Origin: Platycnemis pennipes
Taxonomy: Eukaryota > Arthropoda > Insecta > Odonata > Platycnemididae
Length of the DNA stretch: 64,000 bases
Assembly (NCBI GenBank): GCA_933228895.1
Contig: OW121848.1
Coordinates: forward strand, 156,442,688 to 156,506,687
Direction of reading: 5' to 3'
The position numbers were made by a program, and so were the translations under genes. Each line of letters starts with the position of its first letter. Position 1 is the first letter of the stretch. Shown one piece after another: positions 1-12,031 of the stretch. The notes under the pieces were generated by a model that had not been told where the DNA came from, made no database searches, and saw only the letters and a program-made list of their open reading frames with translations.

Positions 1-1345
1 AGTTTCTACTTTACTTGAATTATGCACACAGGAAGGAAACAAATTATCGAAAAGAGCTTAATATTGAGGCACAACAAAATATATTCTGTTCGTCAAAACC
101 CATAACTTACATTATTTTTACTCATTCCCTGCTGTTATGTTTGATTGAAAGAGTTGTAGTGAAAGAAAAGCTTAGTAGAAGTGAATACTCTGCATTCAAT
201 TTCATTTGGTAGTGATATAATTATCTCCGTATCTCCGAAAAGATGGGAGAAATTGTGGATATGCTAATTTTGAAAAAAAGAAAAGTACGTTTTATTATGA
301 ATTTTTTAAGTTCAAGTAAGTCCTCGTTTTCATTACTGTAAAATGAAAGTGTAAAGTGTGTTACACCGTCAAAAATTTTTCATTTTGAAATTGTTTCCCC
401 ATCCCATTCCACTGACATGTTTAATTAAAAAAAAAGGACAATTTATATTAAATCAAAAGATTATGTATGAGAGTGTGCAAGTTTCTTCTGCAGAAAAAGG
501 TGATAATCAGGTAAGTCTTGGTTATAAAATAACCTGAAAGTTCGCAGTTCTGGTCTAAATTGAGTGAGGGGGTTTGCCGGCATTTAGGGGGCCCGGACCA
601 CTCAGTTGCCCAGGGGCCCAAAAATCCTGTCGCCGGGCCTGGCGAAGAGTTATAATATTTTGGGAACCAAATTACAGAAAGTGGAACACTAGACACCGCC
701 ATGAAGGAACTGCACACCCAAGCTAAAAAAAGCCACAAATATTTACAACAGTCACTCGTCTGTGTCTAAAAAAAACAAACAGGTTTTACACTGCTTTCAT
801 AAAGAGTACCGTCATTTAAAGGCTGAGAAGTACGGTCAGTGAAAGAAAAAACCTCAAGACTCTTATTGACCTCCGAAATAGACTCTTGGAGAAGGGTAGT
901 AGGAAAATTAAGGAGAAGGAAGAATACTGCATGAAATAATGGGAGAAATAATGAATATACATAAGGCCATGGTAGGCAAGATATAAGGGCAGCAATTAAG
1001 ATGTTATGGACAGTATAGGACAGTATGAACAGATTATGCGGTGGTTGTGAAATGAGAGACTGATGAAACAATTTTTGATGTGGCACCCAAAGGGAAGATG
1101 AAGGAGAGATAGACATGGTAAAAGCTGCAGAGAAGGAATAAAGAAGGAAATGAGTGAAATATGACAAGAACGCCTCTAGTGTGATCATACGAGATGAACC
1201 ATCAATGATCCGCGATTCGCAAGTTTCTTGAACTAAAATGTTAATTCTCAAAATCACCCGGTAGAAGAACCTTTGAGTCTTGTGTCTAATTCTCCATTCC
1301 TTAACTCACTTTCACCAGGTATATATTATACGCCAAAGCAGCTTT
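1..1345. other. No supported gene
   Basis: AT-rich sequence with only short chance reading frames. A GC-rich patch at about 566-650 looks like the end of a small DNA transposon but I could not pair it with a second end. No splice-bounded exon or RNA gene was recognised. Confidence 0.5.
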
Positions 1346-1495
1346 TTCGGTGGGCGCCACCTTTTGCTTATTTAAAATTTTGATTTATGAGTGAATGGTT
1401 GTGATTAGAAGATTAATTTTTTCGCAAAAATTCATTTTTAGTTTCCATCTAACGATTTCGTGTACAAAATTGCGATTTCGGTTCCGAACTCTTGC
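1346..1495 (+). repeat. Dispersed repeat, copy 1 (partner at 41094)
   Basis: About 150 bases match 41094-41240 in the same orientation with scattered substitutions and small indels. The shared part runs from a GGTGGGC-type start through a CCTTTTGCTTATTT motif to an AAAATTGCGATTTC motif. It is non-coding in both places and the flanks differ, so it is an interspersed repeat of unknown class. Here it runs straight into a LINE tail, while the 41 kb copy does not. Confidence 0.75.
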
Positions 1496-1512
1496 CCCAA
1501 TTAGCATGTTTA

Positions 1513-1592
1513 TAGTGCATGCTTGATGATCTTCACCCCCTGCCACACACCCTCGCGGTGGCTTGCAGGGTATCGTGTAGATGTAGATGAAT
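1513..1592 (+). mobile_element. LINE 3' tail fragment
   Basis: This matches the 3' tails at 8464-8548 (+) and 60636-60720 (-). All share TAGTGCATGCTTG, then CCTGCCACACACC or a close variant, then GGTGGCTTGCAG, and end in a GTAGATGTAGATG-type short repeat. At 8 kb and 60 kb the same tail follows non-LTR reverse-transcriptase coding sequence, so this is a strongly 5'-truncated insertion of that family. Confidence 0.7.
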
Positions 1593-1871
1593 GATGAGCG
1601 GAATGCTAAACGGCGCATAATTACACACAAACATGATCCGCGCCGAAAGAGCCTCTCCAGGCGCCACCGTAAGGATGTGCCTGGAGCCAGCTACAGTGTC
1701 TTGGATCAACGGCATCTCGCGTGCACTTTCAACCCCAGCATCCGCTTTCACGAGAAGATGCCATCGTGCGTGAAGTTTTGCCTCCTACGGGCACGTGAAG
1801 AGGCGCAGCATGAACATATTTACGACTTAACGTCCCCAGGTCACGTTCTCCGACGAGCTTGGGCCAGTTAG

Positions 1872-2167
1872 AAACCGTCGGGATTAACTCAAATAGGTAA
1901 CCAAGGAGTCTCGTAGTACAAACAAGAATTGTTCGCAAATTTGGTGTGTTTGAATCGTTTATTACAATTTCACTAATTGTTTTTTCTCTTGCGTTTTTCT
2001 CATCCGATGACTCTATGCTCGAGACGGATGGCAAAAACTAAAATGAAAACCAGGAGTGAGATTCTTAAGAGAGATTAAAACACACCAACATTTGCGAACC
2101 ATTCTTATTTGTACCACGTGACTCCTTCGTTGGTGGACCTATTCGAGATAATCCCGACGGCTTCAAA
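1872..2167. repeat. Fold-back (palindromic) element
   Basis: Left arm 1872-1955 and right arm 2074-2167 are inverted copies of each other with a few mismatches. Shared blocks include CCGTCGGGATTA, AAGGAGTC and TTCGCAAAT. The loop of about 120 bases holds a further CATCCG...CGGATG pairing. There is no coding capacity. It is a fold-back MITE-like repeat; a half copy lies at 9604-9760. Confidence 0.75.
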
Positions 2168-4938
2168 CACACCTCCCCAGGACTGTCACGAAGCGTCGAC
2201 CTCTTTCAATGAGCTTAGAAGTCGTCACCGGTCGTTGACCGTTTAGTAAGAGAGCGACAGGTAATTTATAGATACACACATGAATGACTGAGAAAAGTGC
2301 GTCATATTTCAGCATGCATATACAAAAGTGGCTCGGCACCCATGTTATATGGAACTGGTGAAGTCAAGAAATGTAGGGCGACCACTTCAAAATATTTTTA
2401 CCGTATTTACTATTATACGAGTATGAATGACAGGTGCGAAATATTTCCTGACGATCAAGGCAAGCGAGGTTAGTATTCCAACCGCACATGGACTCTTCGA
2501 ACGTTTCGTCATTTTATAATCTTATTCAAAATGAAAGTTCTCTTATTAAATAAATATTCTATTATTCTAATTATCTACTCCTATTAAAAATCAAGGAACT
2601 TCACAGCTCACCAGCGCCCTAAAATAAGAATCCAAAAGACTTTATGATGATTTTCCAACTTTCATCACTCGTTGAAAGGTAATATGAAAAGAAATAACTT
2701 CACATGGACTTAAACGGTGGCAGTGTTTCGAGTGTTGACCTTTTTGCTCCTGAATTTGTGAGTGAACACCATTCGATGCACGTAGATCACGGAAGATGCG
2801 TGCTCACCATTATATCAAGGGCCAAACATGAATTTTTCTCTTTCCGAGCCGTTTGGTCATTTCTTGTTCGAAAATCAACGATGCGACTCTCGTTTATAAC
2901 TTTCATTTTTCAAAACCAGCATTTTTATTTTTCTTTAGCAATAAAACCTTTACACACAGTACAAAATTAGAGGACTCAATGTTTTTTTAAATTTGGTTAG
3001 TCCTTTACTTTTTGTAGTGTATGTAAAAAAGTCCCATTCATAGCTTGGTAGGATTCTTATGGATATGTGTGACAGAAGACGTGGAAACGGTCCGCTCGCC
3101 TCTAAATGGAAATCAAGATAACACCATTGCAGCGCTTTCTTTGAGGAGTATCATGCTCAGTAGCATGTCATGAAGCCAACGGCGATTTGGTTTTAAAGAT
3201 TAAATTGAATCACACGCACTATTCGAGACGCATTAATGAAGATGGAGAAAGTCGAAGAAAGGGTTCCACGTCAACCCGTAATCAGCTACTTCTAAACCGA
3301 CGCGACGTATCGCAAAAAGTTTTTTGTCATGTTTTTGGGGCCTACTACCGATTTCGAAGGCATTCTAATTTTTTTATTGATGGTGTGAAAGTTATATCAT
3401 AATTTACATTATTTAAAATAATAGTTATTGCGCATAAGTCGTAAATTGCATTTCACGTGTCATTATTAACTTGACTATGAAAATGTCTCATTCTCCCCAG
3501 CAGTCGCATTATTCATTTCCGGTCATGAAATGGCCGTATACGAGCTGTCGCGTTTACGAAATGGTTGGTTACGAGTTGAATGGAGTTACCAATTGTCCCG
3601 GTTACTAAGTGTCCGTTTACGATAAGTCGGCTACAAGATGTCGGTTACGAAATAGCTAGTTACGGGTTGACGTGATACTGACTCTTCGAAGGATATCGCC
3701 AGTTAATCATTCCCAGCCGAAATCGTCTGCGTAACTCGTCAGCATGCCGATGTTTGACGCGCCGAATGAGCCGCTGAAGACGACTCGCTCATTGGCCCGA
3801 ATTTCATTTTACTCTTATACCTACTACTCAAAATCAGGTTTGATCCACCTGACAGTTTTCCTTGACTCGGTAGGTAATAGGCGGGACTCTGCTACAAAAT
3901 ACGACGAAGAGTTAATGCGGTTCTTTAATTGTGAGCTTTTAAAGTAAATAAAAAAATCAAACTCAATCGATGCAGGAGATTCCTCGGTATGCTTAACGAG
4001 ATCCAGCAAGTATCGTGAAATGAATCCTATTCCTCGTATTTCATACGGCGAATCACTCTGTGGGTATCCCGGAAACAGTATTTTCAAGCGCACAGACTTG
4101 GATGTGCCGTTGTCACCGTAAAATCATTCCTCTGCGACCCTAAAAATTGCACTTCTCTGGGACAAAGTGGAGAGTCAGGCACTTTAAAGGCTTTTCGACG
4201 CAGGAGGGGGTTACTCTCGACTTAAAGGTCATCGAGAAATCCCATTGCTAGGCCACGAGTATGAAACAATGCCATTTGGAATCGCGTGCTTTGACTGACC
4301 AGACAAAAGCCAGCCAAAGAAGCCATGTTTTCTGACCGATAGCCTTGGCGCGCAAACATCTTACGTAGGTTACACGACAGCGAAGAAATTGATTTCCCTT
4401 TTTCGGCGCGGTTGAGATCCGCCAAGCGCACCCATCCGTTCCCGTATGCGGCTGGAATACATTGTATTCGCCTTTCGCAGAACTGATTTCTAAATAAGTT
4501 TCCATTCTGAACAAATAAAGAGTTTCAAGTAGTTACAAGGGACACGAAGGAATGATGACATCGTCCTGTAGCTTTCTCCGATGAGATATCAAGGAAAACT
4601 TGATGATTATTTGCAAGAAGCGAAAAAGTCCTCGAAGAGAGATTTCGATGAATGATTCTTAAGCGCAGGAATTAACGTTGCATCTCAGTGCACCTCGGTC
4701 TGACAATCTTCTCCAATGACAAAAAACAGTGGATTAGCACTCTACCTTGGCCAATGAGGCATAAGAGGCACGACAAATAATAAGCATAAGATTCAGAGAT
4801 ATTCAGTTTAGCGTATTTTAGCATTGCTAATTAGACTTGCAAATACATTCGGGTACTCGTAAATGGACCTTTAATTTTATAGATGCGGAAAGATTGCGGT
4901 ACAAATGGTTGAGCAACTTGTTTTTTAGACGTTGTATC
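2168..4938. other. Intergenic, no supported gene
   Basis: No exon or transposon core recognised. The reading frames (longest about 89 codons) lack domain signatures. The only structure noted is the degenerate GTTACGA-type repeat at 3525-3690. Confidence 0.45.
3525..3690. repeat. Degenerate short-period repeat (GTTACGA motif)
   Basis: The motif GGTTACGA, GTTTACGA or GGTTACTA recurs about every 15-20 bases (TTTACGAAATGG, GTTACGAGTTG, GTTTACGATAAGTCGG, GTTACGAAATAG). Related words reappear at about 5915-5945 and 6362-6372. It looks like a decayed simple repeat or a transposon subterminal region. Confidence 0.5.
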
Positions 4939-5099
4939 CAGTAGCGTACCATGGGGTGCCGCCCCGGGCGCCGAAAAGGGGGGGGGCGCCAAAATTGAAA
5001 AACTTATATTTTTAGTTTAAGAAAAAATAATATTTTGCTACCGGGGGCGGCTACCATCTACTTTGCCCCGGGCGCCAAGGTAGCCTTGGTACACCACTG
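4939..5099. mobile_element. Small TIR element (hAT-like MITE)
   Basis: The left end CAGTAGCGTACCATGG and the right end, read on the other strand (CAGTGGTGTACCAAGG), are imperfect terminal inverted repeats around 161 bases. GC-rich subterminal blocks (CCCCGGGCGCC) flank an AT-rich centre. There is no ORF. A CAGNGGCGTACC start is common in arthropod hAT-type MITEs; that class is from general knowledge and no 8-bp target duplication is evident. Confidence 0.6.
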
Positions 5100-6044
5100 C
5101 AGTGGTGTATGTACAACATGCACCATGTAGGTACAACCATGGCTGTATCTAAACATGTTTTTTTTTAAAATTTCGTTTACTTGCATTTATATGCTTCACA
5201 TCGCAGATTCCAAGAGCTAAAGATGTTCCTTGAAATGGGAACGAAAATGTCGTCCTCTTAAGACAAAAATCGACGGGAGCACTTAAAAACATGCCTTGAC
5301 AAGACAAAAAAACACACCGTGGCCGTCTCTGAATGTCGTTGGTCCAGGATGCTGGGATTGTGGATAAGAGGAAGTGAGGCATTCCTGCAAGTTGTTATAG
5401 AGGAGAGAATGACAAGGAAGAATGGTACGAAGCAAATATTACTCTCATCTATTAGAAGAACTTGGAAGGAAACCATTATCAGACCGTAGCACAATGGTCG
5501 GAAATCGAAAAAAGTGGAAAAAAAACAAAATTGCTTTTTTTTAGAATAAACCTAAAACTTGGCACAGATATCCACACAAGATTGATAACTAAGGAATGCT
5601 TCGTCACTTGTCATGGTTTCCCACCCACATAGTTGGATGCAGGGGCTTAACCATGACCAAACTTAAAAAAAAAAAATAGCGGGCGGAACGGACACACGTC
5701 TCGGGATAATGCCGTTGGTTTTAATCCTCGTCGACAATGGCGCAATGATTTGTACGAAATCCATTTTCGGGTTCTGAGATCCGCGACGCTGCAATGAATA
5801 CTTGGCCAGGATTTACAGCATATTTTTCTACGAATAATTATCACTGACAACCTTCGACGATAGATTTTTACCTTTAAACCAAATCTCCGGTGACGACATG
5901 AGAGTGAAAGATAAGCTACGTTTACGAAACGTTTCGTTACGGATTGTCACCATCACAACCGGTCACGTTGGGAAAGTCATTGGCGAGATGTCGTTCACAA
6001 AAGGGCTGAATGAGGGTCGGCTTCTCAGAGTAAGGATTGGTGAT
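5100..6044. other. Intergenic, no supported gene
   Basis: No recognisable coding exon. The reading frames at 5149-5494 and 5647-5850 on the minus strand have no family signature and end in low-complexity runs. Confidence 0.4.
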
Positions 6045-6345
6045 ACCCAATCGAGGTCGGCTTGGTGTAGTGGTACGAGTACTGGCCACTTACCGGAAGG
6101 GCCCGGGGTTCGCATCCCTGAAGTGGCGGATATTTTTCATTGGTTGCGTGCTTTGTGGAGAACGTTCGAGTACAGTGCTCCGTCCGTCGGATGGGACGTA
6201 AAGCCGTGGTTTCCTTGGCGCCTTTCGTTAAGAGCAGGCTAATGCCGACGCGACGCTGGGATTCTCTTTACCATGCCTCCTCTCCCAGTCATTCCCATCC
6301 TAATGCCTTTCCTCCCCGTCTGAAGCACTTAATAATGCGGGTACA
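6045..6345 (+). mobile_element. tRNA-derived SINE
   Basis: The head is tRNA-like: an A-box-like TGGTGTAGTGG at 6063-6073 and a B-box-like GGTTCGCATCC at 6107-6117, spaced as in tRNA genes. It is followed by a non-tRNA body (about 6125-6345) with CCGTCCGTCGGATGGGACGT and a CT-rich end. The body shares blocks (GTACAGTGCTCCGTCCGTCGG and the GACGCTGGG region) with the minus-strand element at 57806-58146, so both belong to one SINE family. Confidence 0.7.
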
Positions 6346-6394
6346 GACTTGAAATCACAGATGAGTTACGAACCGCGTATCGCATATGAATGCA

Positions 6395-7083
6395 AGTTCA
6401 CGAATTAAGGATCCTCTGTATCTAATCCTTTGCTTTGTTCGCTAAATACATTAAAACAAATTCCCTTAATTCCTCTTACATACCGTCGTAATAAGCCTTG
6501 CCAAATAAGTATAGCCTCCTCCTTGGTTTATAATGTCTTTCAACGCCTACAATAAATCTCGCATGCACTATTTTATGATCACTGATTCCTGTGTCTGTAA
6601 CTGTATTTAGAACTCTTTAGGGTATATTTGTTGCTAATAAGTCTAGAATGTTGTTTCCCCTGGTCGGTTCTGTTACTAGCTGTTGTAAAGAATGTGACGT
6701 AAAGGTGTTCAACAGTGATTCGCAGAGTTCCTTACCCTTACCTCCCGTTATAAAACTACACGTATTCCAGTCTATTGAAGGGAGATTGAAATCTCCGCCT
6801 ACTATTACTCCTCTATCATTGTTCCGAGAAAGTAATGTACGTATCTCTGACTCTAGTTCCATTATAGAATTGACGTCTGCGTCCGGTGGCCTGTAATATG
6901 GACATACATATATCTATTTTGCGTTACTACTTTTACTTTTAACGGAACATCAAATACTTTCTACATTGCGCTCTGAAATAAATTCTCTTCAATTTTCTAA
7001 CGGCCCCTTCACAATTATCAATACTCCTCCTCCGTTTCTGCTTACTCTATCCTTTCTGTATGCGATAAAACACTTCGGGAATA
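6395..7083 (-). pseudogene. LINE endonuclease domain fragment
   Basis: On the minus strand this encodes the C-terminal part of an apurinic-type endonuclease of a non-LTR retrotransposon. The open segment at 6862-6617 carries VIVGGDFNLPSIDWN, the GDFN block being a hallmark of the exonuclease-endonuclease-phosphatase fold, and ends with GNNILDLLATN. Flanking bases on both sides match the plus-strand LINE at 60.1-62.1 kb in broken frames. It has neither reverse transcriptase nor tail, so it is a dead internal fragment. Its intact stretch serves as the reference for the insertion boundary in the 60 kb copy. Confidence 0.85.
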
Positions 7084-7294
7084 TTCATAATAAAATACTA
7101 TAGTAATACCCCACATTTAATTTTTAATAATAACCGACCCAGGTTTCGGCAACTCAGTGCCATTTTCTAGGTCAAGAAAATGCCATTTTCCAGTGCCATT
7201 TTGTAGCCTAGAAAATGGCACTGAGTCGCCGAAACCCTGGTCGGTTATTATTAAAAATTAAGTGTGGAGCATTACTATTGTATTTCATTATGAG
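7084..7294. repeat. Palindromic repeat, Penelope-type terminal repeat candidate
   Basis: Arms 7084-7171 and 7207-7294 are inverted copies with few mismatches, around a centre of about 35 bases. Each arm holds an AAAATGGCACTGAGTCGCCGA block followed by AACC and GGTCGGTTATTATT. That resembles the CTGAAGATG - hairpin - GAAAC core seen at 20.8, 25.7 and 26.1 kb, but less well conserved. It sits directly against the LINE fragment on its left. Confidence 0.65.
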
Positions 7295-7859
7295 TATCAC
7301 AAACTTCCACAAGGTGACGCCTGGAAAGACTTCTTATAACTGTTGGTTTTTCTGTTTAAGTTAATCCCGTCTTGAAGTGTTTGTATACTTTCGTATGTCC
7401 TTTGTTTCGTGTGTTTTTGCAACAACTGAATAAAGGGCATTATTGCATTAAAGGGCATCCGTTGTAACCTCACATGTGCGTGTTTCGTTATTTTAACCGT
7501 CCCGTGTATCCGAAGATACCTCTCTGGATTTATTCCAATTTCAACAGATTATGGGCAGGACGAACATTTCCTATGCGGTAACTGCAAGACGCTAAAATTT
7601 GCGCCAATTGAGACCGATATTTTACGAATACCTACGAAAAGTCAGGGTTAGGCGTTCCTTCACGCAAACGGTGGTCAAAAGACGTTGGTGACTCAGTTGC
7701 CTCGCTTTAGAATTCGGATATTTAGGGTCATGACTGAGAATCTCTTGGTTCACTTAGGGATTTTTGACCACCGTCTACTACATAAATGAGGTTCCTGAGA
7801 CAGTGTGGAATAATAATGCTCGATTCTCGATACCTAAAATACCTATATCAAAAGAATAT

Positions 7860-8548
7860 TGGGTAAATGTGACGATCATATACGAGAAATTAACTACTTA
7901 ATTCCCTTGTTAGATCTCATTTGGAATACGCTGCCAGTATATGGGATCCCTACGAAATCGGTCAAAATAACGAACTTGAACGTCTGCAGCGAAGATCGGC
8001 AAGATTAGTAAAGGTACGGCACGATAACAATATTAACGTAATCAGTCTATTAAATGAATTAAAATGGGAATCCTTGTGAGATCGTTGGTTGAAATTTAAT
8101 ATACTTAATATCTTAAATAAATTCCAACAATATTTTCAGTGATTGCGTTAAGAATATTTTGCGCACCCAAACTTACTATGGTAGACTGGACCATAATCAC
8201 AACATTAGAGAAATTGATTGCCGAACTGACAGGTTCAAAATGTCATTTTTTCTTCGTACAATTAGGGATATGATTAGCGGTAAATACGTCCAATACGAGT
8301 GTATCAATGGATAGCATAGGTAGCTCATGTTGGTTTAAGGACTTTAAGCTGACCCAACAAACAGCATGTTTTTGCATGTATTCTTTGCTATTTTTATCTT
8401 TTCTAAATAGTGTAGTTTTGAACAGTGCCTATATAAATGCTAATCCTTTTTTATGCATGATATGTAGTGCATGCTTGGTGAGAATTCACCCCCTGCCACA
8501 CACCTATATGGTGGCTTGCAGAGTAGGTATTACATAGATATAGATGTG
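7860..8548 (+). pseudogene. LINE 3' end (end of ORF2 plus 3' tail)
   Basis: The translated sequence, in broken frames, holds the typical C-terminal region of a Jockey/CR1-like ORF2: RSHLEYAASIWDP, then ELERLQRRSARLV, then RTDRFKMSFFLRTIRD. Downstream come about 200 untranslated bases and the shared tail at 8464-8548 (CCTGCCACACACC, GGTGGCTTGCAG, then an ATAGATATAGATG-like end). Stops and shifts show it is dead. It is 5'-truncated before the polymerase motifs. Confidence 0.85.
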
Positions 8549-8559
8549 TGAGAAGGTAA

Positions 8560-8700
8560 TATTTTATGTTTCCGTTATTCACAGCAAGCGTGATGAAATT
8601 TGCCACACGAAAATGTTTCTTTGACCGGGAACCAAACCACATACCTTTGCCTTGCTGGGCCAATGCGCTGACCACCACGTTACCTAGGATAATAGCCCAA
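8560..8700 (-). mobile_element. tRNA-like SINE head
   Basis: Read on the minus strand there is an A-box-like GTGGTCAGCGCATTGG and a B-box-like GTTTGGTTCCC (8637-8627), with a CCCGGTCAAAG continuation, as in tRNA-derived SINEs. The sequence differs from the families at 6.0 and 43.6 kb. No cloverleaf folding was tested, so a decayed tRNA pseudogene is possible. Confidence 0.5.
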
Positions 8701-8929
8701 AAGTCAATTTTTAGGGTGATCTATAGGAGCTAGTTCTCATTCTCAAAACGGCTCCATAAAATCTCACAGTGCTGGATTATCGCCCTTTTGCTATAATTTA
8801 GAGGATCTTTCTTCGTTGACAGTGACTCCCTTGTAGCACAATTTCGCCTCAAGTGCGCCATCCTTGATGGACCGTGATTGATGGCGAATGATCCTCCAAA
8901 AAACCATTTTCCTCAGGCAATCTGCATCA

Positions 8930-9270
8930 CGTGCATGACATGAGAAGGGGTCCGGCGACACCCATCGGGGTGAATGTCTGCAGCCGAGTGACGAGAAAGC
9001 TGGACGTTCCTCGAGAGAGGCTCCTCTCACTTCCTCCTTGATCCCTCGGAGGATGCAGGAGCCGAGGGAGAAAGTCGCGAACAGATGAACGTGCGAGAGG
9101 CGCACTTTAAGGTGTCACCGTGGGGGTTGGCGAGGGGGCGAGAAGGGATGGACGGACGTTGCTTCCGAGGCGGGGTCGTCTGCACTCGGGAGGCGGGTGA
9201 GGACGCGGCCGGTTGTGTCCCGGAGAAGGTCTCCCAGCAGGCGAGCAGACAGGAGAGACAGAGGACAGGT
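8930..9270 (+). other. GC-rich region, possible 5' exon
   Basis: This stretch is much richer in G, C and CpG than its surroundings. It ends in CAG|GTAGGT at about 9269-9275, a plausible splice donor. An open frame from 9085 (starting MNVREAHFKV) is compositionally biased and unlike a known family. Because a good acceptor lies 740 bases downstream, at 10013, I read this as a candidate promoter-proximal non-coding or coding first exon of the gene at 10014. RNA evidence would be needed to settle it. Confidence 0.35.
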
Positions 9271-9603
9271 AGGTACGACTGACTGTTACTCCTCTCGCGA
9301 TATCGCAGCTGAATACGAAGCGGGAGAACATACAATCGTCAGCATGGTGCTGAAAAAAAGCAATCTATGTTATCTCTTTGAAGGCTTCCGCGTCTTATAT
9401 TCAATTCCTTAATATTATCATTTTCGAGTATTTTCGTCGCATTTTTCCTTCATCCCTCCTTTCTCAGTTTCTTCCCTCATCCCGGGGGGAGCGTCTTGAG
9501 GTCGGAAGGACATTTTTGGAATTATTTATTTTGCTGTTATTTACTTTTGTTGTATTTGGTTCCTATTGCGCCCCACCGTCCTGTTCGGCTGGTGGTGGTG
9601 TGT

Positions 9604-9760
9604 GTTTGAAACATTCGAGATAATCCCGAATGGGTAACCAAGGAGTCGCGTGGTATAAACACTAATGATTCGCAAATTAGGGGTATTAAAATCTCTTCAT
9701 TTGTCTTCACTTGAATTTTCACCATCCGTCTCGAGCATATAGCCTCCGGATGAGATAAAA
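9604..9760. repeat. Partial copy of the 1.9 kb fold-back element
   Basis: GAGATAATCCCGA, GGTAACCAAGGAGTC, CGTGGTA and TTCGCAAATTA match one arm of the 1872-2167 element. CCATCCGTCTCGAGCATA matches its central block in the opposite orientation. Only half of the structure is present. Confidence 0.6.
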
Positions 9761-10013
9761 CTGGTGGTGGTAGTGACTGTCATAGTCTGTTAACAAAGAG
9801 CACACCGGACAGTTTGTTGGCATAAACAGCACCAGAAGGGTGTAACCACGTTCGTTTTCACGTCTCGCGAATATTTGACCAGACATTACAAAACGCCAAT
9901 GTAAAGAACTTTAACCCGGGTTGTTTTACGTGAGAGGCTTCCGTAGCCCGGTGTGACCTTTAGCCCACAGCGTGATTATTCTGCCAATATGACACGGATT
10001 CTTTCTTTTCAAG

Positions 10014-10358
10014 GACATCGATGGAGGGCATTGTAAAATTCTTCATCTTCCTATGCGTCATCCCCACTTTGCGTGCCCACACTCATGGGATCAAGTTGAT
10101 CATCATCCTCGGCCTGGCATACCTCCTGCAGCAGGGCTACAAGAAAGGTAACAAGAAGCCCAAGTCCCTGTGGAGGCGTTCTGCAGGCGACCCATTCAAC
10201 CTGGAGATGGCCTTCGACGAGCCTTCCATCTTGAAGCACGCGCTGGACCTGGATTCGAACGAGTGCGCCCAGCAAGCCGTGTGCCGAGTCGGATCCAGAG
10301 AGGCGAGCGGAGAGAAGCTGACCGAGAATGAGTCGGTGCTTCTGAGCATCATATTCTG
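10014..10358 (+). CDS. Exon of an unrecognised secreted or membrane protein
   Basis: A polypyrimidine tract and AG (CTTTCTTTTCAAG, ending at 10013) precede ATG at 10021. The reading frame runs 112 codons to TG|GTGAGC at 10358, a strong donor, with phase 2. The first 20 residues (MEGIVKFFIFLCVIPTLRAH) look like a cleavable signal peptide. A second hydrophobic stretch, IKLIIILGLAYLL, follows at residues 24-36, then a basic linker (KKGNKKPKSLWRR). The C-terminal part has a C-x5-C pair (ECAQQAVC) and LTENESVLLSIIF. That pattern recalls small Cys-paired secreted proteins of insects, from memory and not a firm assignment. Codon choice is GC-rich (CTG, AAG, GAC, GTG), unlike neighbouring repeats, which supports a host gene. 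Later exons were not found here. Confidence 0.6.
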
Positions 10359-10359
10359 G

Positions 10360-11920
10360 TGAGCCAAGAAAAATCAAAGCAAAAAAGTGACGGCAACATT
10401 AATTCTCAAGCACTCTAATAAAATACGGAGAAACCAACACCATCTTATCTTCTCCGGCAGTTACCACGAGTAACTTATTGATTACAAGTAGTCTGCGATC
10501 CTGATGAAAATACCCTGCATTTTCAGTTTACTATCCTTGACGTATTGTTTAAAGACGTGATATACCAGCGACTTCAGTTAGGAACAACTGACGTTTCAAA
10601 GTGCTCTAAGCGCAGAGTTCGATCAATTACGTAAAAAACATACCCATGTACTACAACTCCCTCAAGCTTGGCATTTGACTGGGGGCGCAGGAGTCGTTAA
10701 AATGAGCTGCCACGGACGCCGGGTTTCTCTCCTCTTTCCAACACCATCCTGCCATCTCTCTTCACGGTGTGAGGCATCTTTGGATGCGGGAGAAACTCAG
10801 ATGATAATGACGCTAATGGAGTATTTTCGCTATTTCGTGTTTTCTGTCTTGATCAAATGTGTACATACAAAAGTGTTTGAATTGTTACATTGATACTTTT
10901 ACCAGTTTTAAACACTTTCTTAAGGCGCCAAAAGTATCAAATATAAATTCGTGAATTTTCTTGAATAAATTTTCTTCATCACAATCACCTCGTGTGTGAC
11001 TAAAAGTTACTCGACGTACCTTAACAGTCCATTCCAATTTGGAAGTTAACTTCTTTGGCCACGAACTTCGTGAAAATTTAATTCTGTGAGGAGTTCAATG
11101 CCACTCAGGTTTCTTGCTGCCATGGATACTAAATTCATTAACTCCCTGCCATGAATATGTATACCACAGATGCATACATACACATGCTCCACGCCAGCAT
11201 TTTCACGTCTGCCTTACTGAATATTGAAATCTCTTTCCCATGCGATTACATCGATATGATTGCAATCAAGATACATTATACCGCCAACTATGAAATGAAT
11301 ATTCGGGACATAAGTTGTTCGTGGGCACCAAAGTCGGCCAGTAGTCGATGGTAGTGTTTTATAAAAAGATCTTTTTGGAATTTTTATGACGGATCAAAAT
11401 TGCAATTTCATCATTCAAAATTAAAACCCACATGCTTAAAGGCATCAAGTTTTTGAACTCAAAATTTAATATCCCTTTTTCTTTGAGGAATGGTTTCAAG
11501 ACTCTCGTTAGGACGTTCCTTGATAGCACGTTTTACTCGTTTGCACCTTCATTTTCTCTGGTCCGGGTCACAGTTCATGTAAATAATTCTGTTAGCACGT
11601 TTTGGTTTTTAACACGTTTTGAAGATGACCAAACCAAACTTGGCGCAGGAAAATAATCACCGTATAGGCTGATTTGACGATTGATATCTCGCAAGGGGTT
11701 TAAATGTTGGATTAAAAAACTATATGTCACTTAACAAAGATATTTAAATAAATATAACCTGGTTAAAATGTTTATGGAGATTTAAAGGGTATCCACAAGC
11801 CGCGCAAATTTATCGCGTCATGTCCGTTTGTCTTACAAGTGTCGACTGGGCATCAAAACTACGCGAGCACCGATACGCACTTCGTGGAATTAAAAGTGAG
11901 ACAAGTTCTTAGAATCAACC
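10360..11920 (+). other. Intron or intergenic sequence, no gene recognised
   Basis: Presumed intron following the exon that ends at 10358. AT-rich with no domain-bearing frame. I searched by eye for a cysteine-rich continuation exon on the plus strand and did not find one. Confidence 0.4.
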
Positions 11921-12031
11921 ATGGGAAAGCCTGTGGTGAAAAGAAAAATGTCAATTGAAGAGCTCAACCTTCTTCGAAAAGTAGACGAAAATCCACACAT
12001 GATGAGTGTTGAAGTAGCGGCAAAAATTTAA
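11921..12031 (+). pseudogene. Tigger/pogo transposase N-terminal fragment
   Basis: ATG at 11921 opens a 36-codon frame, MGKPVVKRKMSIEELNLL followed by RKVDENPHMMSVEVAAKI. It matches the first helix-turn-helix (Psq/CENP-B N-terminal type) of Tigger transposases, where a KRK-x-LT start and an E-NP core are typical. It stops at 12029-12031, and the following bases continue the motif only as a degraded VLPSIINQS. No DDE domain follows and no TIR was found, so this is a 3'-truncated remnant distinct from the element beginning at 12466. Confidence 0.65.
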